This document shows, piece by piece, positions 38,581-50,200 of a stretch of DNA of 64,000 nt. Both the position numbers and the translations under genes were made by a program. The DNA is taken from contig VZTG01007409.1 in NCBI GenBank assembly GCA_013397845.1, positions 1,566,210 through 1,630,209 of the forward strand, read 5' to 3'. The stretch comes from Melanocharis versteri. Its lineage: Eukaryota; Chordata; Aves; Passeriformes; Melanocharitidae. The notes below the pieces were generated by a model. It searched no databases. It saw only the letters and a program-made list of their open reading frames with translations, and was not told where the DNA came from. Each line of letters begins with the position of its first letter. Position 1 is the stretch's first letter.

Positions 38581-39811
38581 ACAAAAGGATTTCACTAGTT
38601 TAACAACCCCAATTTTTTTTCCAATACAAACTGCTAGCATTTCATACTTCCTGAACACACATAATTGCCAATTGATTCCACTCTAAAGCCTTGAAAATAA
38701 TGTCTATTCCTTTAACTACAAGTTTGGAGAGGTCTTCTTTTCCCTCTTGTCAATGCCTTATCCAGTGGTGTATTGCTTCACCCTTAATGGCTGTACATCA
38801 CGCATACAGCGATTGACTGTATTTCGGGTACAGACACCTGCACTGTTACTGTCCATATGCAGCTAAATGACTAGAAGAGAATGTATCAGCATTTTTAATT
38901 TTTTTTTCCTATAATATTAAGTTCACTCAACATTACACTTACGGACTTTGCAGCTTTGTTGTTTGACCACACTTTGGGATCAAAAAAGCGAGAATCTGGA
39001 GCTCCATTCTGTCAAACATACTCTACTATATGAGACCATCAACTGTGCAACTGGCAGCTACCTGGTAAAAGCCATGATGTAGAAATCTCACAGAGAGAAA
39101 GGAGCAGGTTAAATGGTTTATTCAAAGCAGAACTGCAAATATTTAACATGTTAAATATTCCATGACAGTTTTAGTAGTTACAACTGCTGGTCCTCATTTC
39201 TATACTTGAACCAAAATTTTAAGGACCAAATTCCAGCAAAACGTAAGAAAAATAATAGTAACACAAATTTCACTGGAGGATGGATTCATAATTGGTGAAA
39301 ATTTGTAGAATACTCCTTGTTTTACCTAAATCATTACTGATCTCTAATTTCAGTTTTCAATCAGGGAAGTACTGCTTGCCTCTCCCCTTCCAGATGCAGT
39401 ATTGCCCCAGAACATTTAACAAAAACTGAATGCAATAAACTATTTGTCTGACTTTTATATGTTTGAAACAACCACTTCTCCTTCTTGTCCCCTACCCCAC
39501 AAACTTGATGGGACTCTCAAAAACTGAAGCCAGAAAAGATACTAATTTTCTCAGACATAACCATTACAAGCTTCAAACATAGGTTATAAATTGCATATAA
39601 TTTGAAAGCTTTACTGGGATGATATGCACCTGCAAATTGTTAACTAACACCCACAGACACATTTTATGGCTCATGCTCTGGTCTTTTAACAACTCACACT
39701 GCAGGCAGCTGGAAGAGTCTAAGAATAGTGAATGCTTGAAATTTGTCCTAAGTGGTGTTGACATTACGCTGACTGAAAGATGCAACAGTTCCCTTTCTCC
39801 TTAAAAGGTTG

Positions 39812-39868
39812 CTTTTTTTTCCCTTTCCTGTTTTTTTTTTTTTTTTTAATTTTTTTTTTAATTTTTTT
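39812..39868. repeat. T-rich tract
   Basis: Three runs of T (the longest about 17) broken by CCC and AA. It could be the A-tail of a lost minus-strand retroposon, but nothing recognisable is attached upstream of it on that strand. Confidence 0.8.
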
Positions 39869-41289
39869 GGTAAGGAATAGTGCCTCCTTTCCAATCCAAC
39901 AGAAAAACAAAAACAGATAATGCAATATCTCTGGGGCTGCAAATTGTAGCCAACAACACAGCTGCAAAGTTATAAAACAGCCCCAGAAGGACTGATGATT
40001 ATCATTACCTGGCATCCTCCCAGACCTAATGGCCTCCTCCTCACTGAAAAAAACAAAAGCTAAAACATGTTTCACCATTGTTTCTTTTTGGATAACTCCG
40101 GTGTATCTGTATGAATGGAAATACTGAAGCTGTGGGGTTTTTTGGATAGGTAACCACATCTTCTGTTATAACAATAATAAGACTGAACTACATAAGAATT
40201 TTACATTTGTTTACATTATAAGACTAAACAGAAAATTGTTCTGGTTCTACTGGCAAAAAAACTGAAAAACTCCCAACAATCACTTATTTGCACATAAAAT
40301 CCGAGCGCTTTAAGGTGATAAACGTTCATTAGTATGTTCCCATAGAAGTAGTCTATCAGAAGTATGGATTCCCAGATTTTTTGTGTCATATCTAAAATGT
40401 AGCAAATAAATACATACAATAACAGATGTGATGTTTTTTATTAAACTGTATAAAACTAGTAGTAGAACTGACTGCAAAACTCCCATGTATTTTGTTTGTC
40501 ATATCTGTTAAACATACATTTTGAGTTAATTTGGACATAGTCATTCTATATGTACACTTGCAAACAAAAAATATCGTAGAAAATTCTTACTGAACCTTGT
40601 AAAACTAACCCACCTTGTCTTCGGACAATGAAATAGGAGTACCTTATCTTTTTCCTCAGAAGTTTAGAACTTAAGAGTTTTTTAGAAACCTTTAAACAGA
40701 TATCTAGAATTTGAAAGATAAATATCACTTTTATTGCATGTGATAATTTTAAAGATGTAAATTCTTGCAAATATTTCAAGCAAATACATTTTTCTACATG
40801 AGAAATATTTTTTTTTTGTCATAAAAAGATTACTCAGGAGAATTACATACTGGATAGATGACAATCACTTGAAAATGCAAGAAGAGAAGTTCTGTGTGCA
40901 TCCTACAGAACCATGTGAGACAGAGAAAGAAGTAGGAAGTGAGACAGAGCAGATGAGAGTCCATTTGACCTGAATAAAAGTTGTAGTGTTTCTGCCTTTT
41001 AAGGTATATTCTGTATATTCTGAGTGTGTCTAAGACACGGAAAACTTTGGCCTTCCCAACATTTTACACTCACACCACTGAGAACCTGTTGTGCCACTGG
41101 TACTTCCAGATGAGAATAAAGTAACCTTCTGTGAATTTTGTTCACTTCGTTGGTTGGGGATTTTTTTGTAACAGCTCCGGAACTGGCAGTAGCAGGAGGT
41201 TTGCTTTAGTTCCAACTTGCTTTAAATGCTCTCTCGGTTTGTTATGTGGTAAGGCATAATTTTGTAGCTTAAACACTCTTGGCAAATCC

Positions 41290-41470
41290 TTGCCTATCTT
41301 CAAATTGCCCCCTGTCCACTACATATGAAGAAACGCCGAGCAAATACTTTCGACTGTCGTCATACCAGGCCAGAGGTCATCCCAATCGGAAAATGGGGGC
41401 TTCAGATGGTATTTCCTTTATGCCCGCTAATTGCAACCATATGTTTTTCGTGACAGAAAGGGAGGTATGT
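41290..41470. other. CpG-retaining patch with two open plus frames, unidentified
   Basis: I do not recognise this. Several CpGs (for example in AACGCCGAGC, TTTCGACTGTCGTC and CCAATCGG) survive within about 100 bases in a CpG-poor neighbourhood. One plus frame is open from 41279 to 41488 (69 codons) and a second plus frame is open over most of the patch. Possible readings are a conserved non-coding element, an unannotated exon or a fragment of a recent insertion. No motif favours one of these. Confidence 0.2.
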
Positions 41471-42653
41471 AAGTATCAGACCCATTAGCCAGGTTAATTG
41501 CTTCTTCCACAGCTGATACTCTCTGTGTAGCTTTTGTCCTGCAGTTTAGCATAGTCTGTGCTGCCTGGTTTTAATTATTTTGTTGTTGCTTCTGCCCTGT
41601 TATTTTGTTTGTTGCCAGCAGTGATTTGTAAGCTTTGATATGGGGATTCAGCTTTTTATATCTGAAAGTAAGAATAGTTTTTTTCTACCAAATCTTGCCA
41701 GGCAATTCTTGGCTTTTTGCTGCTGTTTCCTTTGTTAGGATGGATGATTTGGAGCATAAACAGCAGAGAAGCCAGGATGATGATAGGAAAGACATAACAT
41801 GTATGCATCCAACTGGGATGATGAGGAAGAATTTCACAATTCATCACTAGCATTTCCCTTGGCCCACTCAGGGAAGAAAATCTAGTGAACTAGATGAAAG
41901 CTTTGGTGTAGTTGATGTGAACATCAAGGAAATATGGCATTCCAGAAAACAAAAATTATGGTTTGTGAAACCCACACCGAATATCAGCTTCAGAGTGTTC
42001 TGAATTTGCCCGTTTTGTTCCTGCCTTTTCTGAAGACACTTCCAGGCTTTGGAGAGGTAAGGACTTCCCATTTTCCAAACCATGAACCCCAGGGAGGACC
42101 CACAGGATCAAGGCAAGCAGGATTTGCTCTACACCAGTTGCCTCATGCACATGAAGCAATATCCACATTCTTTATCTTGCCTTTTGCCACCTGTACTCAG
42201 CATGTTGTCACGCAGTCATTAACTTAGAAAACTAACAAGAGCACAACAAAAACCTCTAGAATAAATGAGTTGCCATAAGAAAACAATTAAAAAGTCACCT
42301 GTTGTGAAAAAAATATATTTAATCTAACATGAGTAAAGAGACCACCCAGGATTAGCCAAAACGTGTGTTTTTCTTTCCCCTTCCTCTCCACAAGCCTGTT
42401 ACTTGCAATACAGGTGCATTTATATGAATGACTTACTGTCAAGCGCCGGGATGATGACCTCATCTCGACAGATTTGACTGTCTGGATATTACATAAGATG
42501 ATAAACGGTGATTAGTTAATCAAGATATTTTTTAACAAATTGAAAAGCAGGAGCAGATAGCAATGTGTTTGTGTTTTAAAATATTTCTTTATTTTAAAAC
42601 TAACCCATAGACATTAAAATGTGAAACATGGTTTCTCAAACCAATGTACACAA

Positions 42654-42765
42654 AATTATCTTTATCCACGTAGGTATAACCAGCATAATCTTGTGATAGA
42701 GACTTCAGAAATTATCTTAATCACAGTAGATGATCCCAGCACAATTTTGTGATAGAGATTCCAGA
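42654..42765. repeat. Diverged 56-bp tandem duplication
   Basis: Two adjacent 56-base copies: 42654-42709 and 42710-42765. Both start AATTATCTT and share an AGCA(T/C)AAT(C/T)TTGTGATAGAGA core and a final CAGA. The copies have drifted mainly in their first halves. I see no open frame or known element; it is probably an old local duplication. Confidence 0.85.
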
Positions 42766-42995
42766 TCAAGCCCCTGAAAACTCAAGTCAATGACAAAATT
42801 TAGTATCTGGATTATAAACATTTCAATAATAATTAATTTTCAAAAGCTAACATGATTGTAGTAATGCCAAATGAAATTAATTTTGTTGAAATTTAACCCT
42901 TAAACAAAGACCTATTATACATTGGAAGTCTCTAAAGATACATTAGCATAAAATTACAAGTTGGTTTATTTTTTTTTCCTCCAAAGTTCGTGCAC
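42766..42995. other. AT-rich spacer before the LTR
   Basis: No recognisable content. It ends in a T-rich tract shortly before the LTR boundary. There is no retroviral internal sequence here, which supports a solo LTR. Confidence 0.6.
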
Positions 42996-43226
42996 TCTGT
43001 GTGCCTTCCCACATGTATGGTGACGCCGCTCTCTGGCCGTTAGGATGGCTATCTCGGTGGTCAGGAGCGCGCGTCCTTCCCTGGCCACAGCCGGGGGTGG
43101 CTGGAAGCTGCTTTGGTCGCGGGAGGGTGGGCGAGAACTCTCACAGGGCTCAACGCACCCACCGATGGTAAAGGCGACGGAGGAGGTAAAAGAGGCGAGA
43201 GGGGCTCTTTAAGGTAGGAACAAGGG

Positions 43227-43232
43227 TTTATT
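43227..43232 (-). terminator. LTR polyadenylation signal AATAAA
   Basis: AATAAA on the minus strand, about 95-100 bases downstream of the TATA box of the same LTR, as expected at the end of R. Confidence 0.65.
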
Positions 43233-43326
43233 CCGGGAGGACAGGGTTTCAGGAGTACGCTAGGGAATGAGGAGCGAAGAGCGAAGAGTGGGGGGTGAAG
43301 AGCCCTGAACAGGGTGTAGCAATGGG

Positions 43327-43333
43327 TTTTATA
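43327..43333 (-). promoter_or_regulatory. LTR TATA box
   Basis: TATAAAA on the minus strand in a GC-rich LTR. The start of R would lie about 25-30 bases downstream, near 43300. Whether the promoter is active cannot be told from sequence. Confidence 0.65.
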
Positions 43334-46300
43334 CAACCGAAGAAGGGGAAGGGATATATTCAAAATGTCCAGTCAGGACACGGAAAAGGGGCAGTACATA
43401 GGCGGGAACAATCATAAATAACCAATAATAGCAGCGAAGGGCAGGGAGGAATAACAGGGAGCAACCAGGAACCGAGTAACAACGAATTCTCTAGAACATA
43501 ACCAAAGTTGGGAAAACTGGGGAGGAGAGAACAGGAACCAATGGGGATAAAGGGGTTAACATAATTAACATATGTGCGGAAAGGACTTCTGGGAGCGTCA
43601 AAGGTTCTTGCCCTAAGCAGAAGGGCAGGGAGATGTTTCGAGGTCCGACCACCGAACCCTCTTTGGGAACTTTGCCTGAGCCCACTCAGGCAGTGCAGGG
43701 TAGCTGTGAACCAGCACAACATCTGGTCTTTCACATGGAAATAAAAATTGCTGTGGTGATCCAGTGCACCCTTTATGAATATAGAGTGTTGTCTGAATTT
43801 GTTTTCTTGTCTAGTGCTTTTGTTGACAGCTCATCATAAAGACTATCCTGCTGTTCTTAAATGCTGGGTAATTTGTTGGCTAGAGGTAGTTGCAAAAGCC
43901 AAGCTAATTTCTCCGCATTTCCACATATATTTCACTGAGCTACAGCTTTGTATGCTGTAAAACAACAAACACTTTCTAGACAGATATGCTATCACTACTT
44001 ATAACTGGGTTTGTTTCTGACTTTCCACCAGAAATACCTGCTTTTAGATGATTCCTCATTTTCTAGTTTCAACACAGGTAAAAATTCTTATCTAAGGTAA
44101 TTTTATGCAGTGAAAAAAACCCTAACAAAACGTTAAATTCACCTTCATTTATTTCTAAGAATAACATTGGGTTAAACTACTTGCTCTTAACAAGCCTGAT
44201 TAACTTTTCTCCCCTTACACCACTCACACCACCAATATTAAAATAAACACAATAATTTGAAAAATATCATCTTTGCTTTGCAAAATTCCTGTATCTTTGT
44301 GATTGGTGATGAGAATCTATCACTGGGCAAGATAATCATCTGTTTTAGACTGAGATGGGAGTTTATAGTGAATATGTCAGAGAATTAACTTACTGAATTT
44401 AGATGCCTACATTTGAGCTAAATTAATTTCAGCTTTGTGATTTTAATATTTTCAAGATGTCTGTAATTCACCCTGGGGATGAGCAAGAGTTTCCTAAATT
44501 TTCATGAAGAGTGGCATATGAAATAATAGGAGAAAGCTTTCTTTCCTGTGCTGATGTAGTGTGGAGGGAAAATCTATTTTCTTCATACACAGCTGGGACA
44601 AGAGCCACTCAGTTCTATAATGACAGTCTGAGGCCAGTACAAGAGGGAAAGAACCTGAGACGAAGGACCAAAATGGTGAATGAGGAAATGTCAGGCTGTC
44701 TTTTCAAGAAGTGGGACCCAGGGAGAAAAACTGCATATCCATAAGCAATAAACTGAAATGAAATGACTACTCGAAGGGAGACTGCACGTCTCCAGGCATA
44801 CTGATCCAAGAAGCAGTGAAGTCAGGATAAGCTGAAAAATGGAGATGGAAAGGTGGTTTGGGTGAGTCATCTGAATTCAGAAGCACAGAACAAGAAAGAA
44901 CAATGGGAAGTGGGTGGATAGTTCCCACATGGAAGATGGTTGCAGTTCTCATGAAAGGAAATGAAGACTGTCTGCCACTGGGAAGTTCAATAGAGGTGAA
45001 GAGAGACCAGACTGGGAGGTCTGAGATGGTTTCAAAAAGGCAGTGCAGAGGGAAAAACACAGTGTGGACCATCCAACTTTGTAGAAGTCTGTGGGGGACC
45101 CTAAATATCCCATTGAATACGGTATTTCCTCAGTATCTGGTAGACCAAGATTGAAATTCCTAAATATGTAGAAATTTCGACCTTACACAAAACCTCAGTC
45201 AAAGAATGTGGTTGAACTTCAGGAAACTCCTGGGTTTAAGAAGAAATTCCATCCCAGACTCCAGCTACCACAAAAAGTATTCACGGAAAATATTTCCTTA
45301 TTTTCCTAGAAAACATGTGTCTTTGAGTGGAATTTTAAAATGCGTAAAAAAAAAATTAAGGTGAATGAAATATAAACTTTCAGCAACAGAGAAACTAAGC
45401 ATTTTTCTATAGGTTATGGAGTAAATAAACCTCGGGCAGAACCAGAAACTGGACTTAGTATTTCACTCATAGAATATTCTCCTGCAATACTGTATTTCCC
45501 TTAATTGCTTTAAACAAATATCAGGACAATTATGATGTTAATAGATAAGAAAAAAAAAATCTCTTTTACTGAAAGTAACTTATGCAGGTGAACAATTTAG
45601 AACATACATTACAAACTCTTCACTAAAAAAACCCCAACAACCCATGAATATTTGTGTTTGTTTGGTGTCTATGTCAAAAGAGACTCCTTAGAGATTCGAT
45701 TTCCACCTCACTTTTGAGGAGTTTCTGCATTCACATCTCAGTCAGAGGCTGCAATTTTAAAGGGTCTTTGATTCTGAGAATTTGATGTGACAAAATTTTT
45801 ACCATAGACTCAGGTGGGGATAAAACTGCAATAACATTTTCTGTAAATAATGACATAGATGGCAAAATGCTCCTTTCTGACAGCTGAAGATCCAGCATAA
45901 GATAGTCCCATGACTATTATTTCTTCACTTAAAAGTATTTCATATTGCTTAGTGTTTTAATTTGATGGATATATTCTGTTTAAATTGAAGTGGACTGAGG
46001 AGAGGCTTGCCTTACCACTGGCAAGGTTCACTATCATTTCTGGATAGATACAAGCCAAATGCAGAATTTCACATACAAATATTTCCAATATCAGAGAGAA
46101 AGGATCAAATGTGAACACTGTGTTCTAACCCACCACTGTGGCTTTGATCCTGGGTCAAATACAAAATGAGAATGGGCCTTTTGTAGCTCCAGTTTGGACA
46201 CAACCAAGTTCTGTTTTCATCAGATTGTTCTCCAAGAAGGAAGAAATTGTATGTGAGTTTGCCACTGTTGTGTATGAAGACAATCTTGCAACCCAACCTT

Positions 46301-46606
46301 AATTTTCCCTCAAAGCCAAGCTCTAAACCATACCCCAAATTAATGTAGGTTTGAGTCTGACTTCCTTATTTTACCTGGATCCACTGCTCATAAAAATGTG
46401 TTTCTGAATAATTATTTTTGATTTTGGAACACATCAGATTATATCTAATTGTTAATACTGTTTTTTTGCAAAAAAATTTTTAAAAAAATCCCCAAAGCCA
46501 TGTGTTGGAATTCGACGTGATGTGCATATGTTAGTGATCCTTCTCACTCATCTTTAAGGTACCCAATTTGAACACTGACTAAAAGAATAAAAACAAATAA
46601 AAAAGT

Positions 46607-46633
46607 CCCCCCTGCCTATTCCCCCTCCCCCCC
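46607..46633 (-). repeat. C-rich tract, minus-strand G-quadruplex candidate
   Basis: C-runs of 6 (46607-46612), 5 (46621-46625) and 7 (46627-46633) on the plus strand. On the minus strand the G7 run can be split into two G3 runs, satisfying a four-run quadruplex pattern with short loops. Another C5 run lies at 46661-46665. Confidence 0.55.
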
Positions 46634-47239
46634 AACACAAAGGGTAAAAATTTAATTTTTCCCCCACTTTGCTGGGAGAGCTCCAAAAACCAGTAGCAAA
46701 TGAGGGAGAAGTAGCAACAGAGACCACCAGAAAACAGCAGCTGCAGTGTGAAATCACTCACAAGAAGAAAAAGGGCTGCTCCTCCCCAGTAAAAATTTGT
46801 GCAAACATGAAAGCAACCAGAAAACATTCCCAGCAAAGTAAAGATCCAATCCAAAAGTCATGAATAATTAGAGAAGATGGAGAAATATCCAGCTTTGTGA
46901 CAGCAATACCAAGATATTTTATTTAACTCTCCTGAAATTTAGAAGTGGGGGTAAAAAAGTTAATGTCTTCCAATTGCACAGAGAAATTGTATTGAAGAAC
47001 ATACTAGTGCTATTCTCCCCTGAAAATACCTTCCATGACCTAGAAGGAAACTTCTGCTTGTCAAAGGGTTATTTTCATTATGAAGATAGGAAAGCCAGAA
47101 GGTGGGTTTTCTATGTTTTTTATTTTTAAGGGCATACAAATTGTTGGCAGATTAGAGGAACAGCATTAACAGTACCTGCATTACAAATGTGAAAAGCTGT
47201 ATTTGAACAAAATGAGTTTGAAACTGTTTTGAAAAAAAC

Positions 47240-47295
47240 CGCAACAACAACAACAATGACAACAAAAAAAACACCACCAAAACAAAACCAAAAAC
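47240..47295. repeat. (AAC)n-rich low-complexity stretch
   Basis: Begins with CAACAACAACAACAA and degenerates into AAAACC units. Confidence 0.8.
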
Positions 47296-50200
47296 TTAAG
47301 TCTTCATGAAGTTCTGCAAAGTTTTTAAAATTAGTGTGAATGTTGCATTCTCTCATAAAAAACTCCTTCATTTATTTATCATTCTACAGACTGTGATTTC
47401 CCTTTCAGCTATACCCTGGTGAAAAACCAAAACAAAACAAGGCCCACTGACCAAAAATATTGTTATGATTAAGCTTTCTCTGAAAACAGTGCTTTGGAAG
47501 GTGTTAAAATACCTCATGGTTGCTTCTGCTTGTACAATTGTTTTTAGATGTGATTTTTATTTTTTGTGGGTGGTGCATCTCATTATTAAAATTCTCAGGC
47601 CTAGTCTCCTTTTAAAATTCAGAAACAATTGCTTTCTCTGGGAAGTTTACACCACAGCACTTGTCACTCATTCTATGCCTCCTTTTGAATTTGGCTTCTG
47701 GTGCTGCTACATTTATTTCCATTCTTTGAAGCCTTCCACTATTCAAGTGCTCTCTGAATAGCTGGTTTGTACATGTGACTCTGCAGTTTGTTCACAATAA
47801 GAATGTAACTCTTCCCATTCATCCCAGGACCATTTTAATCTTCCCTGCCATCTTTTTCCTACTTGTCTAAGGGACCTGTCTGTTGTGGCTTGAGCCGCAC
47901 TGGTGTATCCATGCTGCTAAGCAACAAGGGAGAGAAGAAGTTCGAGCACTGGATTGTGGTGTTTGTTTGTAGTTTATATTCTGACACTGTTCTGGACGTC
48001 TCCAGCCCCTCCAGAGGGCCCTGAATCAGCAGAGGGCAGGAGGCAGTCCTCAGCAGCCCAGCTACAGCCAAGTGAGTCCCACCTTGATCAAGGGGGGCAG
48101 CCCCGCTCCTGCAGACTGACAGCACTGCTCTGCCTGCTCCACAGAGGTGCTGATATGACTAAGTTTACAGGTACCTCCAGACCCTCTTCTCCTACTATGT
48201 GCATATTTTTTTCTCCTGCATGTCTTCTTTTTATCATCAGGGAAGTAATTATAGCTATAGTACATAGAAAAGGAGTGAGAGAGGATTACAAAGGGTTCTT
48301 TCTCTCTGCTATTTTCCTTTACTCTTTTCATCTATTTCATCTAATTCCTGTTGTCCTCCAGGCATCTCTGAATTTAGAGGTGTAATTAATGATGAAAATC
48401 CTTCCAGTTGTTACATGCACGTGGTCATGCACACACACTTCAGTTCTCTTCAAAGGAAGAACCTTGATACAAATATGTACACACACATACGCACACAAAA
48501 TTTGACCAGTTTTCTACAGCATTTTTTTTAAAGGCTTATAATATTTAACAGTGATTCAAATGCATGTAATAGAATATACCATACAACAGTCCTAAGAATG
48601 TGACACAAAATAGCTGGATAAAGTGGCAATTAGAAGAGGAAATGAGTTTTTTCCAAGCAGGAGAAGTGTTACAACCAATGTAGCTCAAGGGCGGATTACT
48701 CACCTACATTGCTTCCTTCAGGACTGTTTTGAGTTTTGGTTTCCTAAAAGGGGGTTTCCATATGGAAATCCAGTGAAGTGTAAAGAAAAACTAGCCAAGA
48801 AGTTTATGAAATGACATGATTTGAATGAATAAAACATATATATTATTTCAATTGGAGGTCAAGTTATGTGAAGACGTTTGTTTCTCAGATTAAAAAAATA
48901 AATTGAGTGCAGTGTATTCCGCATGTAAGTTTACAAGCATGACTGCATCAAAATTACCTACTAAACACAAGAATCTTCATAGAAGAAAGAATTACTTTGA
49001 TGAAAGATTGGTACTGCTTATACTGTGTATTCATTACTAGAATCATACACTCTCAGTTGACATTTTTCTGTCCATTTTTCATGTGTTTATCTAATATTCA
49101 CAATAAAACTCTATGCGATTCTGCACCTGGATAAAATGTTACTTGCCCAGATAAGCTGATACAAAAATAATTTCTTATCCCCTCATCCATTAAAACAAGG
49201 CACACGGACCTGCTGAGACAGGTTGATGAGTGTTAAGCTGCAGGGAACCCTGATTTCCTGGGATGTGTCCACTGCAAGAAACGTCTCAAGTTATTTTTCA
49301 AGCTATAGGATCAACAGCCTGATGGCTTGGCAGGGGGTTTTGGAGCGGCAGGGATGGGCCTTAGAGGTCTCTCTGTCTTTAGCAGCCTTGTGACCCTCTG
49401 CATGGGGCAGCCACGCCATCTTTTGACCTGGAGACCCTGACATATGTGGGCTTGGTAGCCTGTCACAGTAGGCTTTATGAGGCAGATTTATGGTTAAATA
49501 GCGTGCTGGTGAGTACTTTACATTTTTACTTCCCTAATTGGCAGGATTTCTTTCTCATAGTTGGTTAAAAAACCAAACAATAAAGAATTCAAAGCAGTTG
49601 ATATAAACCAACCAAATCTCTTTACCAAGTGCAGCCTAATAAATGTCCTGAATATAATATATGAATATGCAGAGGTTTAACAAAAATTTCAGCATTAACC
49701 TCTGGAAAATGCTGCTACTGCACCTACTACAAGGACCAGCTGTCAGGTCTCTGCATTTGGAATGATAAATATTTTGGAAAATGCGATGTGCACAGGAATA
49801 TACACTTCCTGTTCCTCCAAGGAGGCAAACCCAAATCTAGTGACATCATTCTGATCCTTAGATATGCACATATATATAATATTTTTCCTGATTTTGATGC
49901 TGATTTGCTTTGTTTTGTATGTGACTGTATGAGTACACACAGTGAAAATTACAGTATGTAGGGCTTTTGTACCCCCTAGTCCTGAGGGCTCAGGTTTTAA
50001 CCAATATATGATTGATTCTCATCTAATGCACTGGGAATTAATTCCCTCAAAATTCCAGATGTACTGTATGATGATTAGCTTAGTGAAAATATGCATATAG
50101 AATGAGAAAGAAAAACAACGCCCAAAAAAGTGTACTCCTTCCAGCCAACCAGTAGTCTCCAGGGAAATTCCAATAACTTTGGTCCCTACTGCTTAATCAT

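Larger units (their letters stand above)
37275..42653. other. Non-coding sequence with low-complexity tracts
   Basis: Contains an A run near 37818-37830, the hexanucleotide repeat at 38530-38580, a T-rich tract at 39812-39868 and a CpG-retaining patch at 41290-41470, all listed separately. Frames up to 131 codons (39764-40159, minus) are low in complexity or unrecognised. No gene can be supported. Confidence 0.55.
43000..43721 (-). mobile_element. Solo retroviral LTR, minus strand, probably young
   Basis: Seen, reading the minus strand: the unit starts TGTTGTGCTGG (43721) and ends GGCACA (43000), that is TG...CA. It is flanked by the 4-base direct repeat TCTG at 42996-42999 and 43722-43725. 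A TATA box (TATAAAA) lies at 43333-43327 and a polyadenylation signal (AATAAA) about 100 bases further on at 43232-43227, the spacing of U3-R in a retroviral LTR. A C/T-rich U5-like stretch follows. A perfect 8-base-arm hairpin (43673-43692) lies near the U3 start. It is GC- and CpG-rich, unlike its surroundings. Known: 4-5 bp target duplications are typical of gammaretrovirus-like (class I) elements. Inference: a solo LTR left by recombination, as no gag, pol or env sequence is adjacent. Family not identified; the open frames inside are not genes. Confidence 0.8.

Noticed and set aside
43061..43734. Minus frames of 100 and 124 codons as retroviral protein remnants
   Set aside because: They lie within the LTR, which is non-coding; their proline- and leucine-rich translation reflects its GC-rich sequence.
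47954..48385. 143-codon plus frame as a gene
   Set aside because: The composition changes along its length (GC-rich, then AT-rich hydrophobic) and nothing is recognisable; a smaller exon near 48000-48150 cannot be excluded but is unsupported.
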